Source: an uncultured Pseudomonadota bacterium
GTDB lineage: Bacteria > Myxococcota > UBA796
Assembly: GCA_913040875.1 (NCBI GenBank)
Contig: CAJWHX010000161.1
Span: 1 to 7,408, forward strand
DNA: 7,408 bases
Direction of reading: 5' to 3'
In this document: positions 1-5,010 of the stretch, in pieces
How the letters are laid out: every line of letters begins with the position of its first letter
How positions within the stretch are numbered: the stretch's first letter is position 1
Made by a program: the position numbers and the translations under genes
The notes under the pieces: generated by a model
Told to the model about the DNA's origin: nothing
Database searches by the model: none
The model's input: only the letters and a program-made list of their open reading frames with translations

Positions 1-2
1 TT

Positions 3-380
3 AGCTTATTTGGTGCAACAATAGAACAAATGGTTGTATTGGCATTTTTAATGCCAATAGTTGCTTCAATGGGGGGTAACGCTGGAATGCAAACATTAGC
101 AGTAACAGTTAGAACTCTTGCAACAAATGATTTAACTAAAAACAATTTTAATCAAAATATTTTAAAAGAGTTTAATATTGGAATACTAAATGGAATTATT
201 TTTGCGGTTATTAGTTCTTTAATTGTACAAATATGGTTTAATGACGTTAACACTGGAACCGTTACAAATACTGTTAAATATGCTCCAGTAAGTAAACTAC
301 CATTTGATAACTTTGGTAGCCGAACCCACACCCTTCTTAGAGAGATAATATGCATACCGCATACACACAACTGGATCTGA
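3..380 (+). CDS. mgtE: MgtE-type Mg2+ transporter fragment, open at 5' end, 3' part replaced
   Basis: The frame is open from base 3 and reads S-L-F-G-A-T-I-E-Q before the first ATG at 30, so this is the inside of a gene. The stretch LMPIVASMGGNAGMQTLAV followed by TVRTLA is the signature of the MgtE transmembrane domain, the inner-membrane magnesium channel/transporter of the SLC41 kind. A second hydrophobic segment (ILNGIIFAVISSLIVQIWF) fits the following helix. Recognisable MgtE sequence stops near base 245. The family should continue with further helices, but the frame instead runs through unrelated sequence to a stop at 378-380. The 28% G+C of bases 1-240 and the AT-rich codons suggest a SAR11-like or similarly AT-rich donor, unlike every other gene here. 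Family call is confident; the last 45 codons are probably not MgtE. Confidence 0.8.
   Translation, partial: SLFGATIEQMVVLAFLMPIVASMGGNAGMQTLAVTVRTLATNDLTKNNFNQNILKEFNIGILNGIIFAVISSLIVQIWFNDVNTGTVTNTVKYAPVSKLPFDNFGSRTHTLLREIICIPHTHNWI
245..320. other. Probable chimeric or recombination junction
   Basis: Hand-counted G+C is 28% over 1-240, 35% over 241-300, 45% over 301-360 and 50% over 361-420. From the left, MgtE similarity stops near 245. From the right, the leftward protein ends abruptly at W279 with a stop at 297-299, just where a TPR-like tail reading K-K-G-x(5)-V-I-K-W would be expected to continue. The bases in between look native to neither gene. An assembly or amplification chimera is the simplest explanation; a real horizontal-transfer breakpoint is the alternative. 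The exact breakpoint cannot be fixed by eye. Confidence 0.65.
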
Positions 381-1136
381 CTGGTCGTATCGTTGCAAAT
401 GGCGCCCAACCAATCGAGACCACTCTGACATATCTCTAGAGGCCTCGGCATTGTTAATCAGAAGTAAACTCACGTCTCTTTTCTGCGTCAGTGGGATTCC
501 ACTACCGATCTTCTTTTCCAAGCAGGATTTTGCATCATCATCCAATTCTCCAATCATGGCAGAACTTTCTAGTAGCATCAAGTCATCACAACCATCTTGC
601 GATAAGTCTGGCTCTGGAATGGCTTCAGGTTCTGGTACAACCTCAGGCTCTGGAATCACTTCCGGTTCGGGAATCACTTCAGGCTCCGGAACCACTTCAG
701 GCTCGGGGACCACTTCTGGTTCGGGCACTGGACGATCAACCTTTACCACCGGATTGGGCTTGGGTTTTTTCGTAACCTTCTTCACAGGTTCCACTGGCTC
801 TGGCTCTTCTACTGGCTCTTCTACTTGAGCAACAGCCACATCAGCAGGATACTCCTCTACCATTTGAAATGGTGAATGTCCTGCCAAAGGCGCGAAGTCA
901 AAGAAGGATACACGTGAAGTTGGTCGATGTAAAATACCTCTATCGTCCTGAACAGAGTCTACGGTCAGCTCATCCCCATCAGAGAGGCAAGCCACCCATC
1001 CATTGCTGCAAACCACATCTGTAAAGGCATCCTCAAATGCGCTGCTGGCTGCAAAGGTTTGCATAGAATACATAGTCAGTACACCACACAAGCCCACCGA
1101 TGCTAAACGCCCTGCCATTTTTAATGTTAGACTCAT
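297..1136 (-). CDS. Exported Pro-Glu-repeat protein with TPR-like C-terminal block, probably 3'-truncated
   Basis: The 279-residue product starts with a Sec signal peptide: K6 and R10, a hydrophobic run, and likely cleavage near residues 29-30 (QTFA-A). Residues 31-100 are a small region with Cys43 and Cys50, which could form a disulfide in the periplasm. Residues 105-176 are a stiff low-complexity linker: a Lys/Pro-rich patch (118-134), then a hexapeptide repeat P-E-P-E-V-V/I. Residues 183-279 are helical and resemble the tail of TPR-type proteins, ending in RYAYYLSKKG and VIKW. The layout recalls TonB-like periplasm-spanning linkers, but no transmembrane anchor or TonB domain is seen. The start is set by AGGAGG at 1143-1148, six bases upstream. 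It overlaps the upstream gene by 4 bases (ATGA), so translation is probably coupled. The stop lies in the suspected junction, so the native protein is probably longer. Function unknown. Confidence 0.8.
   Translation of the reverse strand: MSLTLKMAGRLASVGLCGVLTMYSMQTFAASSAFEDAFTDVVCSNGWVACLSDGDELTVDSVQDDRGILHRPTSRVSFFDFAPLAGHSPFQMVEEYPADVAVAQVEEPVEEPEPVEPVKKVTKKPKPNPVVKVDRPVPEPEVVPEPEVVPEPEVIPEPEVIPEPEVVPEPEAIPEPDLSQDGCDDLMLLESSAMIGELDDDAKSCLEKKIGSGIPLTQKRDVSLLLINNAEASRDMSEWSRLVGRHLQRYDQSDPVVCMRYAYYLSKKGVGSATKVIKW
609..725 (-). repeat. 18-bp tandem repeat encoding Pro-Glu hexapeptides
   Basis: About six and a half imperfect copies of an 18-base unit encode P-E-P-E-V-V/I (residues 138-176). 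Copies differ mainly at third codon positions and by Val/Ile/Ala swaps at two residues. The protein pattern is therefore kept while the DNA has drifted, as expected under selection for an extended polyproline-like rod. On the plus strand the same bases give a meaningless Ser-Gly-rich frame. Confidence 0.9.
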
Positions 1137-1585
1137 TGAGCACCTCCTGGACCACTATCTGTTTTGACGGTGTCTCTCCCAAATGGAATGATTGTATCGT
1201 CCAGAGCCGGAGCAATGATCTCCATTTTCTCTAACTGGACCTTGATCACGTTGTTACGTCGGCGGACATCATATTTGGCCACTTGTGTCATATACCCAGA
1301 CGCAGAAATTGAAAACTCTTCACTATTTCCAGGTAGAAACATGTGTATTTCACCTGCCGAATCAATACTTTCAGTGTCCTTCCATGATCCTGTCACCGAA
1401 TTCACTCGGGAAGGTTGGGATGCATGAGCATGCTTGATCACTGCTGTTGGAATGGGCTCGCTCGTCTCTGCATCCAATACCGTAATCTCTATCTCGATGC
1501 CCTCATCACCTTTATTTTTCTTTGCTTCGGCAAAGCCAGACCACATCAATAATGTCATAGCCACTGTCAATTGTTTGATGCTCAT
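1133..1585 (-). CDS. Small periplasmic protein with carboxypeptidase-regulatory-like beta-sandwich
   Basis: The 150-residue product has a clear Sec signal peptide (K4, hydrophobic 6-18) with a cleavage site after F-A-E-A at 18-21, then a Lys-rich mature start. Residues 30-121 fit a single Ig-like beta-sandwich of the carboxypeptidase regulatory-like type: I-E-I-T-V-L-D-A-E-T near 32-41, a Pro-Ile-Pro turn at 44-46, F-S-I-S-A-S-G-Y at 91-98, and a final strand V-I-K-V-Q-L at 113-118. Such domains usually act as binding or stalk modules in exported proteins; no enzyme domain is attached here. The C-terminal 30 residues are probably flexible. The ribosome binding site GGGGGA (1593-1598) lies inside the end of the upstream gene, seven bases from the ATG. 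The upstream stop is one base away and the downstream start overlaps by four, so all three genes are surely co-transcribed. Fold assignment is by eye; ligand unknown. Confidence 0.75.
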   Translation of the reverse strand: MSIKQLTVAMTLLMWSGFAEAKKNKGDEGIEIEITVLDAETSEPIPTAVIKHAHASQPSRVNSVTGSWKDTESIDSAGEIHMFLPGNSEEFSISASGYMTQVAKYDVRRRNNVIKVQLEKMEIIAPALDDTIIPFGRDTVKTDSGPGGAQ

Positions 1586-1586
1586 C

Positions 1587-2585
1587 TTACAATCCCCCGT
1601 TTAAAAATTGTTCAAAAATTTTGCTGTCGACCATATCGGCGGCTCGACTCTTCTGATTCGCACGATAGGCAGCATATGCACCAGATGTCCCTTGCAGATC
1701 AGACAGTAGCGATGAACCATCTTTCCCGAGTGAACTCAACACGACCACCGCTGTCGCTTTGGCATCGTGTAGAGCCTGTTCGGGTGCCACCCCAGCGAGA
1801 GCCTCAAACTGAGTTTTCCCACCAGATACATCCCCATCTACCGTTGTGATCATTGCATTCAATACACCCACACGCCAGTCAGCTGCATTTGGAGCGCCTT
1901 TTAAAGATAAGAGCTGCCGGGCCACATCTGGCTGAGCCACTGCTACTGCGCGAGATGCCCACAGTAACATATGCTCTTTGGGTTGATTGTCCAAAGCCGA
2001 CTTCGATACAAACTCCATCGTTCCAGCAACAGACTGTATCGCCAAATCGAAGTCTCGCAATGCCCATAAGGCTTGAGCCTCGGCGTATGCTTGACTCCAT
2101 TCATCACCATCAAGAAGCTTTAAATAGGATTTGGCAAGAGTTCGATGATCTCCGCCAACCTTCTCTAAATACTGAATGGCTTCATCATACTCACCATCCA
2201 TCAAACTAATCTCTGCGACAAGCACCATGGCAAAGTCTTCCTGAGAGGTGATGGCCATCTCCTTCGCCTTTGAAAAGTCCTTCGACTCCAGAGCAACCAA
2301 CGCTTTTCTAAGCGCTATTTGAGACAGTACGTTGGGATCGTCACTTTGAACGGCATTCAACACCGACTCTGCTTGTGAAAACTCCCCTTTTAAAACGAGA
2401 ATGTGTGCCATCGCTGTTGCTGCGTCGGCATTTTCTGGAACTTCTTCGAGGACTGCCGTTAACTGAGTCTGTGCACTCGAAAGTTCACCAGATGCCAACG
2501 ATTTCTGTGCAGCCATAATCTCTTCCGATTTATCTGAACCACTACAGCCCAGCCAAATCGCCGAGGTCAACCATCCAAACATCAT
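1587..2585 (-). CDS. TPR-repeat lipoprotein
   Basis: I place the start at the ATG of 2583-2585, giving 332 residues, because AGGAG sits seven bases upstream; the longer open frame up to 2666 has no hydrophobic start and no such site. The N-terminus (M-M-F-G-W-L-T-S-A-I-W-L-G-C) reads as a very short lipoprotein signal with Cys14 as the lipidated residue. It lacks a basic residue and has Trp at -3, so the lipobox is weak. Ser at +2 would favour outer-membrane sorting in the usual Lol scheme. Residues about 25-150 contain TPR-like helix pairs, clearest at 27-60 (A-S-G-E-L-S-S-A), 61-93 (L-K-G-E-F-S-Q-A-E) and 119-143 (M-D-G-E-Y-D-E-A). The remainder is helical and less regular. TPR lipoproteins act as assembly scaffolds for envelope machines; the partner is unknown. 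It is the first gene of the leftward operon. Confidence 0.82.
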   Translation of the reverse strand: MMFGWLTSAIWLGCSGSDKSEEIMAAQKSLASGELSSAQTQLTAVLEEVPENADAATAMAHILVLKGEFSQAESVLNAVQSDDPNVLSQIALRKALVALESKDFSKAKEMAITSQEDFAMVLVAEISLMDGEYDEAIQYLEKVGGDHRTLAKSYLKLLDGDEWSQAYAEAQALWALRDFDLAIQSVAGTMEFVSKSALDNQPKEHMLLWASRAVAVAQPDVARQLLSLKGAPNAADWRVGVLNAMITTVDGDVSGGKTQFEALAGVAPEQALHDAKATAVVVLSSLGKDGSSLLSDLQGTSGAYAAYRANQKSRAADMVDSKIFEQFLNGGL

Positions 2586-2917
2586 AACTATACTCCTATT
2601 AAAATCATAAAGGCTGAACGTATTCGAAACAATCGCTTTTGCTACACCCCTTTTGTCATCGCACAAACCGATCGCACTTCTTGGTCCACTGTAACAGATT
2701 TGATTGTATCGATTGCATGAAAAATGACTCTTCGAAGTCCTTCATTCCAAAATACTTAGTTAAATTAACGTATTTGTTCAACAATTCGTACACTCATTGC
2801 CATAGTGCTCGGAGAATTTCGTCTTTGTTCAAGTGCATATCGTGAATTCATTTCTCACACGTTCCGGAGCATTCCAAACAACTTGAATGAAGTCACATAA
2901 ATGGATACAAAACGATC
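2586..2917. promoter_or_regulatory. Divergent intergenic control region
   Basis: These 332 bases separate the leftward envelope operon from the rightward pseudokinase gene, so both promoters should lie here. No convincing sigma-70 promoter stands out. A TTGAAC box on the minus strand (2776-2781) is followed 17-18 bases on by only a poor -10 match (around 2752-2758). An 11-base palindrome, GTTAA-A-TTAAC, lies at 2759-2769 between them and could be a small operator, though it is short enough to be chance. I see no RNA gene, terminator or further coding frame. Confidence 0.5.
2592..2596 (-). promoter_or_regulatory. Ribosome binding site that sets the TPR lipoprotein start
   Basis: The minus strand reads AGGAG, then TATAGTT, then ATG. 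The seven-base spacing is ideal and places the start at 2585 rather than at the upstream ATG at 2666. The choice is supported by the hydrophobic signal and Cys that follow. Confidence 0.8.
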
Positions 2918-4159
2918 ATGCCAGATCACAACACGTTGGAAATTTTAGATTGTGTCGTAGAAGACAATCACTCGACTGTTTATAGTGCCTTATACAACGG
3001 TAAAAATCGTCACGTTCGCATTTGGAAAACCAATCCGGATGACATGGTTTTACAACGAATCCAATACGTCCAAAGTACAAAAGAGGAATTCCCGCAGCCT
3101 TATCAACTGATCAATATACAAGGACAGTGTGGATTGTTGATGCAAAGTCTGACAGGGGTTTCTATCCAAACTTTGCAGAGCAGTCTATCGCCAAAGATGG
3201 TGTATGAAATCTTGTCACAGGTATGCAAGGCACTGCACCAGTCTCACACAACCATCTCCTCGGTAGAAGGAATCCTCCTCAGTCCACACGGCAATATCTT
3301 TATCTACACCCCTTGTCTGGAAAGTGAGTACCCATCTATCGATAGCGTATGGCTATTGGGTTGGTGGGCTCTTCAGAAACTCAGTCCGACGGATGACCTG
3401 TCAGCATACACACTGATTCAAGGAAATGAACGGGAATATACAGCACATCTTAAACAAACTCTAAGACATATAGAGTCTGGTCTACCCAACCAGCAATGGA
3501 TCGCTAGCGTCGTGGAAAGTTTTGGACATATTTGTGCTTTTCATCCAGAACGTCGATGGACAGCAGAAACAGCGGCGAGGATGATGGGCGCATACGCAGA
3601 ACAGGCTATTGGCTTAGACATTGGACAGTTTTGCAACCAGCATCGAAGACTCTTTGAAGGTATTCAATACCCAAAAGGTCCTCTGTCAGGGCAAGTTCAC
3701 CCCTGTGGTGAGTGGAGTCCTCCCAAAGTCAGTCAACCGACCATTTCTACAGTTATACAAAGAAATTTCAACCTCTCAAAGCATAGAAGTCCCTTTTTCC
3801 TTTCTACCTTGGGTGTATTCTTAGGATTGCACTGCATCACAGTTGCAGGGATCTCGCTCAAAGGTGATCCCCCTGTCACTTCTACTGAAGATCTGGTGGA
3901 ATTAAGTATTGAACACACCGGAATTCGAAAACTAACACTAGAAAACAGCTCAACTGATGGCACCAAAATAACACTCAGCCGTTCAAAGAGAAACATCTCT
4001 ACCCAGGTTCCAAGTGGGAAATACAAACTTACCATCAAACACATGAATGCACTCAAATCTGCATTCATCCAGATTGAATCCGATACCCAGATTGCCTGTG
4101 AACACAAAAGCAACATCGTTGAATGCAATCAAAACAATCGATCCATACGATTGAAATAA
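2918..4159 (+). CDS. Transmembrane pseudokinase with periplasmic PEGA-like tail
   Basis: Residues 5-225 follow the Ser/Thr kinase fold of the bacterial Hanks type: N-lobe E-D-N-H-S-T-V-Y-S-A (15-24) in the glycine-loop position, a hinge near 73-80, the catalytic-loop region (107-121), the F-helix S-V-W-L-L-G (143-148), and the conserved end A-F-H-P-E-R-R-W-T-A (207-216). Every catalytic motif is gone. The VAIK lysine position is Trp36, HRD reads T-T-I (111-113), the loop Lys and Asn are Ser115 and Gly118, DFG reads T-P-C (131-133), and the F-helix Asp is Ser143. It should not transfer phosphate; a scaffold or sensor role is inferred. One membrane helix spans 292-313, preceded by K-H-R, so the kinase-like part is cytoplasmic. 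The outer part (320-413) is beta-rich, with V-P-S-G-K-Y-K-L-T-I resembling PEGA domains, and Cys394/Cys403 could pair. The ribosome binding site is weak (GGAT at 2903-2906). The next gene follows after 57 bases with no terminator. Confidence 0.82.
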   Translation: MPDHNTLEILDCVVEDNHSTVYSALYNGKNRHVRIWKTNPDDMVLQRIQYVQSTKEEFPQPYQLINIQGQCGLLMQSLTGVSIQTLQSSLSPKMVYEILSQVCKALHQSHTTISSVEGILLSPHGNIFIYTPCLESEYPSIDSVWLLGWWALQKLSPTDDLSAYTLIQGNEREYTAHLKQTLRHIESGLPNQQWIASVVESFGHICAFHPERRWTAETAARMMGAYAEQAIGLDIGQFCNQHRRLFEGIQYPKGPLSGQVHPCGEWSPPKVSQPTISTVIQRNFNLSKHRSPFFLSTLGVFLGLHCITVAGISLKGDPPVTSTEDLVELSIEHTGIRKLTLENSSTDGTKITLSRSKRNISTQVPSGKYKLTIKHMNALKSAFIQIESDTQIACEHKSNIVECNQNNRSIRLK

Positions 4160-4202
4160 TCTTCATCAGCGCACGTCTACATTCTTCTACATTGAACACA
4201 CT

Positions 4203-4208
4203 GGAGAG
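4203..4208 (+). promoter_or_regulatory. Ribosome binding site that sets the start of the 230-residue protein
   Basis: GGAGAG lies eight bases before the ATG at 4217. An in-frame TTG at 4211 is only two bases from it, too close for a start, so 4217 is preferred. Confidence 0.75.
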
Positions 4209-4216
4209 CATTGCAC

Positions 4217-4909
4217 ATGTCTTTCATCTCTGAGCAACAAGCATTCTTAGCTGGGCACAACCTTAGTTACTCCGCCGTATACTTTGATCAGGTTCTGCTG
4301 GCAGCCCGACTCGCCAATGCAAAAACCGATGACGCAACAGTACACGCAAAGAACATGATTGAAAGTTTAAAGCATGTTGGGGCAAACTTCGCTCACAGAC
4401 TACAACAAGTTGAACACACTGCAAAGGCGGCAAACCTCCCTGTACGAAAAATACCAACGCTGCCACCTGAGTTCTATCCATGGGCGAACGCAAGACACAA
4501 GGACCTGTTGGATTTTTGGCCGGCTACCAACCCCGCGGGGTGTCTTTTTGTAGTGGGACATGCACTGGGTGAGCTTCGCAATGGACTGATCATCTCCAAC
4601 CTCACCATGGACTTCGCAAAAAATTTACAACTGGACTTCTCCAAGCAACAAGCCGAATTACCCAATCGATTGCACGATTCATTAAAGCGATTTGAACAAG
4701 CCATTCAAATCTTAGAAGCGCTACCCTCTGACATGTCTGTATTGTCTTTACTGCGACCGTTCTTTGATGGTATCAACGCACAAATTCAAACCACAACCAA
4801 GTTAATGAGCCTATCAGGTGCTGGTCGAGACAAATCTTTTACATTAAACCATAAATTGCTCCAAATACTAGGGAATGCCGAACGACAAATCCATGATCAG
4901 CTGACATAA
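4217..4909 (+). CDS. Uncharacterised helical protein of 230 residues
   Basis: I do not recognise this family. The product has no signal peptide and no clear membrane helix; the most hydrophobic run is near 107-125 (C-L-F-V-V-G-H-A-L-G-E-L-R-N-G-L), which looks more like a buried helix than a membrane segment. Most of the chain is predicted helical by eye, with Gln/Leu/Lys-rich stretches at about 43-70 and 133-170. A central Pro/aromatic segment (about 76-103; L-P-P-E-F-Y-P-W, D-F-W-P) probably separates two helical halves. It looks cytoplasmic. It lies 57 bases after the pseudokinase gene with no terminator between, so co-transcription and a cytoplasmic partnership are plausible but inferred. 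Codon use resembles its neighbours and gives no sign of recent transfer. The coding call is strong: a good ribosome binding site, a long frame and ordinary composition. Confidence 0.8.
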   Translation: MSFISEQQAFLAGHNLSYSAVYFDQVLLAARLANAKTDDATVHAKNMIESLKHVGANFAHRLQQVEHTAKAANLPVRKIPTLPPEFYPWANARHKDLLDFWPATNPAGCLFVVGHALGELRNGLIISNLTMDFAKNLQLDFSKQQAELPNRLHDSLKRFEQAIQILEALPSDMSVLSLLRPFFDGINAQIQTTTKLMSLSGAGRDKSFTLNHKLLQILGNAERQIHDQLT

Positions 4910-5010
4910 TTAACGATGTCATCGACTGCTCCAATGAGATAACATCGGCGATGCGTGCCTTTGACCGTAAGTCGGTTAGATTGTGATACGATGCGTTACG
5001 TGGAGAAACT
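4910..5010 (+). promoter_or_regulatory. Gap with hairpin and short direct repeat before the efflux genes
   Basis: CGATGT (4914-4919) can pair with ACATCG (4942-4947), and after one mismatch ATC (4921-4923) pairs with GAT (4938-4940), leaving a 14-base loop. No T-run follows, so it is not a standard intrinsic terminator. CGATGCGT occurs twice (4949-4956 and 4989-4996), 40 bases apart. These could be operator half-sites for a separate efflux promoter, or chance. GGAG at 5002-5005 serves the adaptor start. Confidence 0.35.

Noticed and set aside
253..270. Similarity of GGAACCGTTACAAATAC to GGAACGGTTACAAACAC at 5133-5149 in the adaptor gene, both encoding G-T-V-T-N-T
   Set aside because: The match is about 17 bases with mismatches and does not extend clearly on either side. 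It is too short to claim a duplication or a recombination site and is most likely chance.
609..725. CRISPR-like array
   Set aside because: The 18-base units are contiguous with no spacers and stay in frame as a peptide repeat.
451..828. Long plus-strand frame giving Ser-Gly-Thr-rich repeats
   Set aside because: It is the complement of the Pro-Glu repeat of the leftward gene, which has a signal peptide, a ribosome binding site and operon context. The repeat keeps both strands open artificially.
2586..2666. N-terminal extension of the TPR lipoprotein to the ATG at 2666
   Set aside because: The extra 27 residues would bury the hydrophobic signal and lipobox, and the ideal AGGAG site serves the ATG at 2585.
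2752..2781. Minus-strand promoter TTGAAC with a -10 box 17-18 bases on
   Set aside because: The -10 candidates match TATAAT at only two or three of six positions, so it is mentioned only within the control-region entry.
2901..2948. Fifteen-codon upstream frame overlapping the pseudokinase start
   Set aside because: It has no ribosome binding site of its own and no sign of a leader-peptide role; frames this short are common by chance.
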